In this document: piece after piece, positions 33,147-40,277 of the stretch | How positions within the stretch are numbered: the first letter of the stretch is position 1 | How the letters are laid out: each line of letters starts with the position of its first letter | From: CAZFLM01 sp964519955 | GTDB lineage: Bacteria > Armatimonadota > Chthonomonadetes > Chthonomonadales > CAJBBX01 | Direction: 5' to 3' | DNA length: 42,515 nucleotides | Assembly: GCA_964519955.1 (NCBI GenBank) | Contig: CAZFLM010000057.1 | Span: forward strand, 1 to 42,515 | Position numbers and translations under genes: made by a program | The notes under the pieces: generated by a model | What the model saw: the letters and a program-made list of their open reading frames with translations, nothing else | What the model was told of the DNA's origin: nothing | Database searches by the model: none

Positions 33147-33212
33147 GAAACCCGGTGCTGATCGGGGCATTCGGACGGGAAACCCGGTATATCGGCTGGC
33201 CGCAACTATAGT
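33147..33212 (+). promoter_or_regulatory. Candidate promoter and paired operator repeats for the LuxR-type gene
   Basis: GAAACCCGGT occurs at 33147-33156 and 33179-33188, 32 bases apart (about three helical turns), each followed shortly by ATCGG. TATAGT at 33207-33212 is a possible -10 box, without a clear -35. Paired sites just above a -10 would suit an activator or autoregulation. This is inference from spacing. Confidence 0.45.
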
Positions 33213-33299
33213 GGGTCGGGGGGCCGGTTATGGAAGAATACCGGTGCCGGGGGCAAGTAGAGCCTAAGGGGCCTTGCCTACCGGGAGAGGAGACAGAGT

Positions 33300-33566
33300 G
33301 TGAGCAGTATGGCCATCCGTGAACCGCGAGCGGAGGAGGAGCCGATCAAGCTGACCAAGCGCGAGATCGAGGTACTCACGCTCGTAATCGAGGGCAGATC
33401 GAGCAAGGAAGTGGCCGACATGCTGTACGTGAGCAAGCGCACGGTCGACTTCCATCTCGCTAACATATACGAGAAGTTGCAGGTGTCCAATCGGGTGCAG
33501 GCTTTTCGGCGGGCGGCTCGCCTAGGCCTGATTCCCTTCGATCCGCATTTCGGGGAGTCTGAGTAA
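33300..33566 (+). CDS. Small LuxR-type (GerE) DNA-binding protein
   Basis: 88 residues consisting almost only of a LuxR/GerE helix-turn-helix: L-T-K-R-E-I-E-V-L-T-L-V, then S-S-K-E-V-A-D-M-L-Y-V-S-K-R-T-V-D-F-H, then Y-E-K-L-Q-V-S-N-R-V-Q-A. There is no receiver, PAS or ligand domain, so it may respond through a partner or act constitutively. GTG at 33300 has GGAGAGGAG seven bases upstream; the ATG at 33309 lacks one. A strong bidirectional hairpin follows. Confidence 0.93.
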   Translation: MSSMAIREPRAEEEPIKLTKREIEVLTLVIEGRSSKEVADMLYVSKRTVDFHLANIYEKLQVSNRVQAFRRAARLGLIPFDPHFGESE

Positions 33567-33593
33567 GCGCTCGCAACGCTTACGGTTGTACAC

Positions 33594-33630
33594 GAACCGC
33601 CCGCGTCGAGATTATCGGCGCGGGCGGTTC
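33594..33630. terminator. Bidirectional terminator between the LuxR-type gene and pdxT
   Basis: GAACCGCCCGCG (33594-33605) and CGCGGGCGGTTC (33619-33630) form a perfect 12-bp stem with a 13-base loop. It lies between the convergent stops at 33566 and 33654. CAGTTT follows on the plus strand. Confidence 0.8.
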
Positions 33631-33653
33631 CAGTTTCCAGGGCAGACGGCCAG

Positions 33654-34250
33654 TTAGGCCAAAAACACGTTAACCATGGCCATAAACATGGAATGGACCC
33701 GGACGTCGTCGGTCAGCTCCGGGTGGAAGGCAGTTCCCAGCAAGCTGCCCTGACGAACCGCTACGATCTTCCCCTCGACCTCAGCCAGCACCTCGACGCC
33801 CGGCCCCGCGCTCACCACGTACGGCGCGCGGATGAACACGCCGCGGACGGGCGGCTCCCCCAGCACGGGCATCGGGATATCCGCCTCGAAGCTGTCGATC
33901 TGCCGGCCGAACGCGTTGCGCGCCACCACCGCATCCAGCAGCCCGAGCCGGTACTGATCGCTTCCCTCGATCTCCCGGGCCAGCATGATGAGGCCGGCGC
34001 ACGTGCCGTAGATCGGCATGCCCTGCCGCGAGCGCTCGATGATGGCGTCGCCCACGCCGAAGCGCACCATCAGCTTGCCGATCGTCGTGCTCTCGCCGCC
34101 GGGGATGACGAGGCCGTCGACCGCCCGCACCTCGTCCGGCGTCCGCACGATGAGCGCGCGCACGCCCAGGTGCCGCTCGAGGTGCTTCGCGTGCGCCTCG
34201 AAGTCGCCCTGCAGCGCGAGGATGCCGATCGTCGGGTCGTTCTTCGCCAT
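33654..34250 (-). CDS. pdxT: Pyridoxal 5'-phosphate synthase glutaminase subunit
   Basis: 198 residues, full family length. The glutaminase removes ammonia from glutamine and passes it to PdxS for vitamin B6 synthesis. G-I-L-A-L-Q-G-D-F-E is the N-terminal signature. G-G-E-S-T-T lies at 51-56, the nucleophile Cys 84 is in Y-G-T-C-A-G, and His 176 and Glu 178 (F-H-P-E-L) complete the triad. ATG 34250 has AGGAGA upstream. pdxS is not next to it, although the two are usually adjacent. Confidence 0.96.
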   Translation of the reverse strand: MAKNDPTIGILALQGDFEAHAKHLERHLGVRALIVRTPDEVRAVDGLVIPGGESTTIGKLMVRFGVGDAIIERSRQGMPIYGTCAGLIMLAREIEGSDQYRLGLLDAVVARNAFGRQIDSFEADIPMPVLGEPPVRGVFIRAPYVVSAGPGVEVLAEVEGKIVAVRQGSLLGTAFHPELTDDVRVHSMFMAMVNVFLA

Positions 34251-34290
34251 GGTTCTCCTGCTCTCGCCATGGCCATGCAGGGGCGGGTGG

Positions 34291-34310
34291 GATGGGCCTC
34301 CGTGCCCGTC
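34291..34310. repeat. GACGGGC hairpin element
   Basis: GATGGGC (34291-34297) and GCCCGTC (34304-34310) pair with one G-U wobble around CTCCGT. It is the reverse-complement counterpart of the element at 30814-30833, located just upstream of pdxT. Confidence 0.6.
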
Positions 34311-34341
34311 CAGTTCCCCTCCGAATGGCCTGCTCTCAACA

Positions 34342-34371
34342 GCGCGACGAGGCCGGTTGGCCTCGTCGCGC
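34342..34371 (-). terminator. Terminator after the VCBS-repeat protein gene
   Basis: GCGCGACGAGGCC (34342-34354) and GGCCTCGTCGCGC (34359-34371) form a perfect 13-bp stem with a four-base loop, 32 bases beyond the stop at 34404. On the minus strand it is followed by TGTTG, a weak U-run. Confidence 0.75.
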
Positions 34372-34403
34372 GGGTCGTCTGTGCTGCACACGCCGTGCGG
34401 CCG

Positions 34404-35573
34404 CTACTTCCGCTGCTGGGTGAAGACGAACACGCCCTTCTTGTTCGCGATCACGACATCCAGCATACCATCCCCGTTGACATCGGCCACGGTGAACTGC
34501 GTACCGACGCCCGAGTCGTGGTCGATGTCGTGGCGGATGAACTCGGCGCTGCCGCCTTTGCGCTTCAGCTCGTACCAGTAGAGCACCGCCGGGGCGCTGG
34601 GCTCCACGTCCCCCTCGGGACCGTGCGCCCAGAAGCGCTTGCCCGCAACGAAGTCCATCACGCCGTCACCGTTGATGTCGGCCAGCACGAGCGCGTGAAC
34701 CTGCGAGAAGCTGTCGTCGATCAGGTGCTTCTCGAAGGTCGGCCCGTTCGGCCCCTTCTTCTGCTGGTGCCACCAGATGCCCTTGCCGTGCGCCGAGCTG
34801 GAGATGACGTCCGGCACGCCGTCACCGTTCACGTCGTAGACCAGCATCGTCGCGGCATCCGGCCCGAGGTCGCAGGGCACGAAGGTCCAGGGCCCCTTGC
34901 GCGGGTCGCCGTCGCAGTGATAGTAGCCCTGCGTCGTGATGATCTCGTTCTTGCCGTCGCCGTCGATGTCGCCCACACCCAGCCCGTGCGAGAAGCGCTG
35001 CGTGCCGGCGCCCTTCTCCCCGCTCACGGTGTAGGCGTTGAACTCCTTGGTCGGGTCGGCGGTCGGCTCGTACCACGCCATGAACGACTCGTCGTACGGG
35101 AAGACGAGCACGGGCTTGCGGTTCTTCAGCAGGTCCGCGAAGACCGGCGTCTCGTTGCACGCGCTGCGCCAGATCGTGTGCTCCTTCCACGGCCCGGCCA
35201 CGCCCTTCGGGTTCTCGCGCCACACGGCCTTGTCGCCCGGCATGCCGATGAGGAGCTGATCCGGCCAGCCGTCACCGTTCACGTCGGCGGCGAAGTTGAT
35301 GAAGCTGTTGCTGTAGCCGGTCGCCCCATCGAACTTCTGCGCCGGAACGATCTCGTGCGGCTTCCACGTCGGCGCTTCGTACCAGAGGTTCCCCGCGATG
35401 ATGTCGAGCTTGCCGTCGCGGTTCACGTCCGCCACGGCCACGCCTTCCGACCTGAACTCCCGGTCGATGACCGTCTTCTTGAAGGTGATCTCCATCTTCC
35501 GCCCCGCTTGTCCCGAAGCCGCTGCCGCTGCCCCGAGCCCCAAGATGATGATGCCGATCGCTGCCGCTCTCAT
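34404..35573 (-). CDS. Exported VCBS/FG-GAP repeat protein
   Basis: 389 residues with a Sec signal peptide (I-G-I-I-I-L-G-L-G-A-A-A-A-A-S). Five or more calcium-binding loops of the type D-V-N-G-D-G-x-x-D occur (D-V-N-R-D-G-K-L-D, D-V-N-G-D-G-W-P-D, D-I-D-G-D-G-K-N-E, D-V-N-G-D-G-V-P-D, D-I-N-G-D-G-V-M-D, D-V-N-G-D-G-M-L-D). They mark an integrin-like beta-propeller used for adhesion or carbohydrate contact. ATG 35573 sits directly before the signal peptide, with TGGAGC seven bases upstream. It is divergent from the next gene. Confidence 0.92.
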   Translation of the reverse strand: MRAAAIGIIILGLGAAAAASGQAGRKMEITFKKTVIDREFRSEGVAVADVNRDGKLDIIAGNLWYEAPTWKPHEIVPAQKFDGATGYSNSFINFAADVNGDGWPDQLLIGMPGDKAVWRENPKGVAGPWKEHTIWRSACNETPVFADLLKNRKPVLVFPYDESFMAWYEPTADPTKEFNAYTVSGEKGAGTQRFSHGLGVGDIDGDGKNEIITTQGYYHCDGDPRKGPWTFVPCDLGPDAATMLVYDVNGDGVPDVISSSAHGKGIWWHQQKKGPNGPTFEKHLIDDSFSQVHALVLADINGDGVMDFVAGKRFWAHGPEGDVEPSAPAVLYWYELKRKGGSAEFIRHDIDHDSGVGTQFTVADVNGDGMLDVVIANKKGVFVFTQQRK

Positions 35574-35702
35574 TGCGCTGCTCCAGATATCCCCGCCACC
35601 GCGCAGCAGTGCCGAGTGGTTGCATTCGTCGTCGCGCCCATGTTCGCGATGGCGGGCGCGGGTCCCTGCAACGTGGGCAAGGAACGTCGAACGACGCCAT
35701 CG

Positions 35703-35731
35703 AACATGGATGGACAGGATAGACAGGATGG
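35703..35731 (+). repeat. GGA(C/T)AGGAT-type short repeat
   Basis: The leader before the propeller-like gene contains ATGGATGGACAGGATAGACA then GGATGG, built from GGAT/ACAGGAT units. A related string, GATGGGCAGGAT, occurs in reverse near 37598-37612. Confidence 0.45.
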
Positions 35732-35748
35732 GCTCTACGGAGGTTACG

Positions 35749-36738
35749 ATGCCGATGCGATGGCTGGGGGTGTTTGCGGTTCTGATCGGGGCCAACACGC
35801 TCGCCGGGGCGCAGGCTGCGAAGGTGGCGAGCATCCCGCTGCCGGCCGCGAAGTGGCGGGTGATGAAGGCGCCGGGGCAGACGCGTCAGGACCGGACGTA
35901 TTGCTGGATGGACGCCGGCACAGTGCTCTGGCTACATCGCGGATCCACGGGCGAATCGGGAGCATGGGAGTACACCACCCAGCCGCCCCAGTCGCGCTAC
36001 GAACGCCTCTTAGCGACCTTGCGTACCGATCACAGCGGCAGCTTCATGTATCCCCCTGAGATGGACACCGTGGCGTCCGGGCGCTACTTCTGCATCGAAG
36101 AGGGACACTCTTCCAGCGTGTTCGGTCGTGACGGAAGAGTCAGGGCCGAACTTACCAACTACCACACGGACATCGCCTGGTCGCCGAGCGGCGATCGGAT
36201 CGCCACGGCGTACATAGGCAGGAATGGACACATCCTCACCTACCCGGTGGTCCGGTTGGGCTCGCCGTTGCGGCAGCACCACCTTCGGTCGATCGAGAAC
36301 AGGCGCCCCAACACTATCGTTGCGGGCACGGTGGCAATGGGCCTGGCTGCACACGATCTGCGTTCGCTGTCCCTTCCGGCGCCCCACGCGGGGCAGGGTC
36401 CCAGTTCTGGGGTCGCCCACCTTTGGTTGGCCTCGCGCAACGTCGAGCGACCCCGAGCCCGCACGTCGCGCCGCGTGGTCCGCCTGCCGATCCCGGGGCA
36501 CATCGAGGGCGCCGTCTTCTGCCAGGATGGAACCCGGTATGCCGTCCTCGTCTCGCAGAGCGGCGCCGACGGACCGGGCTACCTGTGCGTCGGCTCCGTC
36601 ACGAGCGGCAGCCTGCGCCCCCTCGTCCGATTCGCGTCACACGCCGACGCTTCCGAGCGCCGGGTGAAGTGGAAGCCCAACTCCCACGCCATCAGCTTCG
36701 TCTACCAGGGCTGGCTCTACGCCATGCCGGTGCGGTAG
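35749..36738 (+). CDS. Exported beta-propeller-like protein of unknown function
   Basis: 329 residues with a Sec signal peptide (M-P-M-R-W-L-G-V-F-A-V-L-I-G to A-G-A-Q). The body has repeated strand pairs such as D-I-A-W-S-P-S-G-D-R-I-A-T-A-Y near residue 143, G-A-V-F-C-Q-D-G-T-R-Y-A-V-L-V near 256, and V-K-W-K-P-N-S-H-A-I-S-F-V near 308. This is the WD40/TolB-type pattern of a blade followed by S-P-x-G. No catalytic motif is visible. ATG 35749 has GGAGG five bases upstream. The gene ends 43 bases before the assembly gap. Confidence 0.8.
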   Translation: MPMRWLGVFAVLIGANTLAGAQAAKVASIPLPAAKWRVMKAPGQTRQDRTYCWMDAGTVLWLHRGSTGESGAWEYTTQPPQSRYERLLATLRTDHSGSFMYPPEMDTVASGRYFCIEEGHSSSVFGRDGRVRAELTNYHTDIAWSPSGDRIATAYIGRNGHILTYPVVRLGSPLRQHHLRSIENRRPNTIVAGTVAMGLAAHDLRSLSLPAPHAGQGPSSGVAHLWLASRNVERPRARTSRRVVRLPIPGHIEGAVFCQDGTRYAVLVSQSGADGPGYLCVGSVTSGSLRPLVRFASHADASERRVKWKPNSHAISFVYQGWLYAMPVR

Positions 36739-36781
36739 CCGGGATCGCGCCACGACCAGGGGCGCCCAGCGCACCGCCCAC

Positions 36782-36881
36782 NNNNNNNNNNNNNNNNNNN
36801 NNNNNNNNNNNNNNNNNNNNNNNNNNNNNNNNNNNNNNNNNNNNNNNNNNNNNNNNNNNNNNNNNNNNNNNNNNNNNNNNN
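36782..36881. other. Assembly gap (100 Ns)
   Basis: Exactly 100 unknown bases, probably a scaffolding placeholder of unknown true length. It directly abuts the first unit of a tandem repeat array, which is the likely cause of the break. Further units may be missing. Confidence 0.99.
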
Positions 36882-37510
36882 GCCGCCGGCATTGAAATGC
36901 CGGCCTGCACGCACGCGAAACCCCCTCCGGGGGTTCAGGCCCGCCGCAACGCACACCCCCAGTCCCCGCAGGGGACTTCGCTCCACCCCGGCGCCGGGTT
37001 TGAACCCGGCGTGCCGTAGGCCCTGTGCGACGCGCCGCCACACGCCGCCGGCATTGAAATGCCGGCCTGCACGCACGCGAAACCCCCTCCGGGGGTTCGG
37101 GCCCGCCGCAACGCGCACACCCAGTCCCCGCAGGGGACTTCGCCCACCCCAGCGCCGGGTTTCAACCCGGCGGGCACAACCCGGCACGAACACCGCCACA
37201 CGCCGCCGGCATTGAGATGCCGGCCTGCCAGCGCGCGAGACCCCCTCCGGGGGTTGAAGAACCGCGCCAAGCGCGCGCGCCCCAGTCCCCGCAGGGGACT
37301 TCGCTCCGGGCAGCGCCGGGTTCCAACCCGGCGGGCAGAACCCACCGCGCCGCCACCCCCCACGCCGCCGGCATTGAAATGCCGGCCTGCCAACGCGCGA
37401 GACCCCCTCCGGGGGTTCAGGACCCACGCCACGCGCGCTCCCCAGTCCCCGCAGGGGACTTCGCATCGGGCAGCGCCGGGTTTCAACCCGGCGGGCACGA
37501 CCCGGCATCC
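36882..37510. repeat. Tandem array of four ~160-bp units, each with four hairpins
   Basis: Units begin at 36882, 37044, 37202 and 37364 (spacing 162, 158 and 162). Each carries, in order, GCCGGCATT/AATGCCGGC, AACCCCC/GGGGGTT (one base less in units 3-4), AGTCCCC/GGGGACT and GCCGGGTT/AACCCGGC stems with two- or three-base loops. In unit 1 these lie at about 36885-36904, 36919-36935, 36970-36986 and 37003-37020. Stems are nearly invariant, while linkers between them vary in sequence and length. Reading frames across the array on both strands are low-complexity and shift between units, so it is not coding. Confidence 0.92.
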
Positions 37511-37515
37511 CACAG

Positions 37516-37563
37516 CCCGACACCCCGACACCCGACACCCAGCACCCGACACCCAGCACCCCC
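37516..37563. repeat. CGACACCC/AGCACCC simple repeat
   Basis: Imperfect 8-base units alternate between CCGACACC and CAGCACCC types directly after the hairpin array. No gene overlaps. Confidence 0.8.
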
Positions 37564-37572
37564 ACACGTGCC

Positions 37573-37609
37573 GATGGGCAGGACGCCCGTGCGGAGCATC
37601 CTGCCCATC
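37573..37609 (-). terminator. Terminator after the nucleoside hydrolase-like gene
   Basis: GATGGGCAGGA (37573-37583) and TCCTGCCCATC (37599-37609) form a perfect 11-bp stem with a 15-base loop, 16 bases beyond the stop at 37626. No U-run is seen on the minus strand. Confidence 0.6.
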
Positions 37610-37625
37610 CTTGTTCAAGACGCCC

Positions 37626-38669
37626 TTACCGGCGAGGCTTCACCAGCGGGCTGAGGAGCACGTCGACCAGGTGCTGCTCGTAGCCGGGCAGGTCGGTCCA
37701 GTCCGCGGCCACGGTGATCGGCGCGCCGGCCGGGTCGATGAGCGTCATGCCCTTGTCGTCCACGCTGATCTTCAGGTCCTCCAGCTTCAGGAGCGGCTTG
37801 GGCCCGGGGTCGGCCAGGTAGACGGCCACCGTGTCGAAGAGCACGCTGCTCTCCTTCAGCTCGGAGACCGACGCCTTGTTGGCCCAGATGCGGTAGTTCT
37901 CCAGCAGCATCTTCACCACCGGGTCCGTGCTGTCGACCAGCTTCTGAAACAACTCGCCGCGCAGGCGCACGAGCCCGCACGTGTCGAGCGGGGTGATGGC
38001 CATGTGCTTCCAGGGCGCGGTGAAGACCTTCTTCGCGCCCGAAACGTAGGCCATGTTCCACTCGACGCACGGCGTGGCGCTGCCGTCGTAGCCCTTGCGC
38101 ACGGCGCCGTGCATGCCGGAGAAGTTGGCCTTGCCCGCGATGCTCGGGTCGCGCTTGAGCGCCTCCTCCAGCGTGGTCAGCGGGCCGATGGCGATGATGG
38201 TCGGCGTCACCTTCTTCTTGCTGAACGCGTGGATCACGTCGATGAGCGCCTGCACGCCGTCCTGGTGCACCTTGCCGGGGTAGCTGCTGAGCTGGTAGTC
38301 CTTCACCCAGTCGGCCTGCCCGCCAACGCCCTCGGCGGCGCCAACGCCCAGCCCGATCTCCACGTCCGCCCGGCCTGCTGCAGCCAGGAACTTGGCCACC
38401 ACCTGCGCGCGATACTCGGCCTTGCCGTACGTCGTGGTGACCATCTTCAGGTCATACTGCGGGCTCTTCAGGAGCATGAGCAGGGCCCAGGTATCGTCGA
38501 TGTCGTCTCCGATGTCGGTGTCCAGAATGACCGGGATCGGCTTCACTCTCGCCTTCCTTCCTTGTGCGGCGGCGGCCGTCGGGTCCAGCATGCCGCCCAG
38601 CGCGATGCCGGCGGCCGCGACGGCCGTCCGCTTGATGTAGTCACGTCGTGTCAGGGGTGCGTCGCTCAT
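37626..38669 (-). CDS. Tat-exported nucleoside hydrolase-like protein
   Basis: 347 residues. The leader T-R-R-D-Y-I-K-R-T has the twin-arginine motif. The calcium-binding aspartate cluster of inosine-uridine nucleoside hydrolases is present as V-I-L-D-T-D-I-G-D-D-I-D-D-T (47-60), and I-A-I-G-P-L-T-T-L lies near 159. In classical members a late H-D supplies the leaving-group His and a metal Asp; here the matching site reads L-F-D (277-279), so the His is absent. It may use another acid or a different ribosyl substrate. ATG 38669 is preferred over GTG 38684 because GAGG is suitably spaced. The UroD-like gene ends 16 bases upstream. Confidence 0.88.
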   Translation of the reverse strand: MSDAPLTRRDYIKRTAVAAAGIALGGMLDPTAAAAQGRKARVKPIPVILDTDIGDDIDDTWALLMLLKSPQYDLKMVTTTYGKAEYRAQVVAKFLAAAGRADVEIGLGVGAAEGVGGQADWVKDYQLSSYPGKVHQDGVQALIDVIHAFSKKKVTPTIIAIGPLTTLEEALKRDPSIAGKANFSGMHGAVRKGYDGSATPCVEWNMAYVSGAKKVFTAPWKHMAITPLDTCGLVRLRGELFQKLVDSTDPVVKMLLENYRIWANKASVSELKESSVLFDTVAVYLADPGPKPLLKLEDLKISVDDKGMTLIDPAGAPITVAADWTDLPGYEQHLVDVLLSPLVKPRR

Positions 38670-38685
38670 CGGGGAATACCTCACG

Positions 38686-39912
38686 CTATTCGATCTTGGA
38701 CCGCACCATCTCGGCCCACCTCCGCAGGCGCGGGCGGTCGCCGCAGATGCGGTAAACGTCTCGGAACACGATCTCCAGATTGCAGCCCTTCGCCGCCTCG
38801 AGCGTCGCGTCGATGTCCTGCTCCAGCCCCTCCCAATCAGCAGTGGGCCCGGTGATGGGCGCGGGGCGCGGCTTGCGGGAGAACACGCAGCTCCGGCCGA
38901 GCTTCCCCGCCATCATCGGCATGTCGCACCACGGCGAGATGGAGACCGCGCGCACGTTCGGGATCGCCTCGACGACGGCGTCCCAGCGGTCGTGCACCGG
39001 CTCGCAGCAGCCATAGTACACCAGGCCGAAGCTGCGGCTCACGTCTGCCATGTACGGCAGGAAGAAGCGCCTGAACATGGCCGGCGAGATGCACGTGGTC
39101 TCCTGCGACTCCATCCAGAGCCACAGGTCCTTGAGCCGGGCCCGGCCCGCGAAGCCCTCTTGCGGCAGGCACGACACGTAGCCCGGGCTGCCCGACCCCA
39201 CCAGCGTCGAGTTGTCGTTCCGCCCGAGCAGCCCCTCCTCCTGCAAGAACGCGTGCAGCCGCAGCCGATCGTCGCGCAGGTAGGCCATCACCCGGTGCAG
39301 CGCGTCGGGCGCGTCGTAGGGCCAGGTCATCAGCCGGTCGTTGCCGATGAGCCGGAACAGGTCCGACGTGAGGCCCGCATGCATGCCCGTGGTGCCGTGC
39401 AGCTCGACGGGCAGCAGGTCGCCGAACGCCGCGCACAGCCGCTGGAGGCGCTCCTGCGTCGACTGGCGGTTCACGCTCCACGTCTGCGGCCTCAGCCGGT
39501 CGATGTCCTCCACCGTGCGGATCGGGTGGTCGAACGCGTAGGCGGTGCTCGCGCCAGCCTCGTCCGTGGCGTGGTGCGACTGGATCGGCACACCGTACCC
39601 GGTGCCCTGCACGTCCCACCCCACGCGCCAGCACGGGTCGAGCACGGTGTCGTCGCCCACCTCCTCGGCGTGGCGGATGACCCAGCGCATGTGCCACTCG
39701 ACGCCACGGAACAGCGGGTCCTGGCACTCCAGCGTCACATCGGCGAGGTAGTCCTCCAGCGACCAGGTCTCGAAGAGCACCATGGGCCGCTCGCCGCGCA
39801 GGTCCTTCAGCGCGGTCCACAGCCGCCTGCGCTCCGCCATGGCGGGCTGGCTCGCCAACTCCATCCACCGCGCGGCGAGCGGGCGGAGTACGTCACGATC
39901 GTGGTTGGGCAT
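38686..39912 (-). CDS. Uroporphyrinogen decarboxylase-like (URO-D fold) protein
   Basis: 408 residues. The TIM-barrel pattern of the URO-D/cobalamin methyltransferase superfamily is visible, with a helical N-terminus, F-E-T-W-S-L-E near residue 47, L-P-V-E-L-H-G-T-T-G near 168, the C-terminal Y-Y-G-C-C-E-P-V-H-D near 298 and S-I-S-P-W-C-D near 320. The Cys/His residues could hold zinc as in MtaA-type methyltransferases. The N-terminal porphyrin-binding signature of true HemE is not seen, so haem synthesis is unlikely. It shares a transcript with the nucleoside hydrolase-like gene downstream. Confidence 0.82.
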   Translation of the reverse strand: MPNHDRDVLRPLAARWMELASQPAMAERRRLWTALKDLRGERPMVLFETWSLEDYLADVTLECQDPLFRGVEWHMRWVIRHAEEVGDDTVLDPCWRVGWDVQGTGYGVPIQSHHATDEAGASTAYAFDHPIRTVEDIDRLRPQTWSVNRQSTQERLQRLCAAFGDLLPVELHGTTGMHAGLTSDLFRLIGNDRLMTWPYDAPDALHRVMAYLRDDRLRLHAFLQEEGLLGRNDNSTLVGSGSPGYVSCLPQEGFAGRARLKDLWLWMESQETTCISPAMFRRFFLPYMADVSRSFGLVYYGCCEPVHDRWDAVVEAIPNVRAVSISPWCDMPMMAGKLGRSCVFSRKPRPAPITGPTADWEGLEQDIDATLEAAKGCNLEIVFRDVYRICGDRPRLRRWAEMVRSKIE

Positions 39913-39966
39913 CGGTTGCGTCCATCCTCCGCTGTCTCGCTAGCTAGCCGGACCGCATGAACCGGT

Positions 39967-39995
39967 TTGCATCAAAGCATCAACCATGCTAAGAT
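39967..39995 (+). promoter_or_regulatory. Promoter giving a leaderless vapB-type transcript
   Basis: TTGCAT (39967-39972), a 17-base spacer and TAAGAT (39990-39995) form a good -35/-10 pair. The ATG at 40002 lies at the expected transcription start, seven bases after the -10. No ribosome binding site precedes the ATG, which supports a leaderless mRNA. Confidence 0.7.
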
Positions 39996-40001
39996 GCCTA
40001 T

Positions 40002-40277
40002 ATGCGAACAACCATTGACCTGCCAGATGATCTCCTGCGTCGCGCCAAGGCGACTGCGGCGCTCCGCGGCCAGAAGCTCAAGGATCTGGTCGCCTCGTGC
40101 ATCGAACTCGGCCTCGCATCGCCCGAGGCGGCAACACCGACGTTCGGGCATCGGACGCCTCTGCCGGAGTTCGCATGCCTCAGCGGCAAGCCGGTTCGCG
40201 CGTTGTCGAACGCGCAGATCGAGGACATCCTCACGCAGGAGGAACTCCGGCATCATGGCCTCGACCGATCTGCCTGA
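40002..40277 (+). CDS. VapB-type antitoxin (ribbon-helix-helix)
   Basis: 91 residues. M-R-T-T-I-D-L-P-D-D-L-L-R-R-A-K is the ribbon and first helix of an Arc/MetJ-type DNA-binding dimer. The C-terminal half (P-L-P-E-F onward) should wrap the toxin. It would neutralise the PIN-domain toxin encoded next and repress the shared promoter. The toxin ATG lies 23 bases inside its end, so the pair is co-translated. No Shine-Dalgarno precedes ATG 40002 (see the promoter entry). Confidence 0.92.
   Translation: MRTTIDLPDDLLRRAKATAALRGQKLKDLVASCIELGLASPEAATPTFGHRTPLPEFACLSGKPVRALSNAQIEDILTQEELRHHGLDRSA

Noticed and set aside
36885..37020. tRNA-like or att sites in the hairpin units
   Set aside because: The four stems do not form a cloverleaf, there is no T-loop or CCA end, and no integrase is nearby.
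36882..37510. CRISPR array
   Set aside because: Units are about 160 bp with conserved internal hairpins and no alternation of short repeats and unique spacers; no cas genes are present.
36717..37565. Several open frames across the hairpin array
   Set aside because: They read the repeat units as low-complexity Pro/Arg/Gly peptides on both strands, some crossing the Ns. They have no ribosome sites and no consistent frame.
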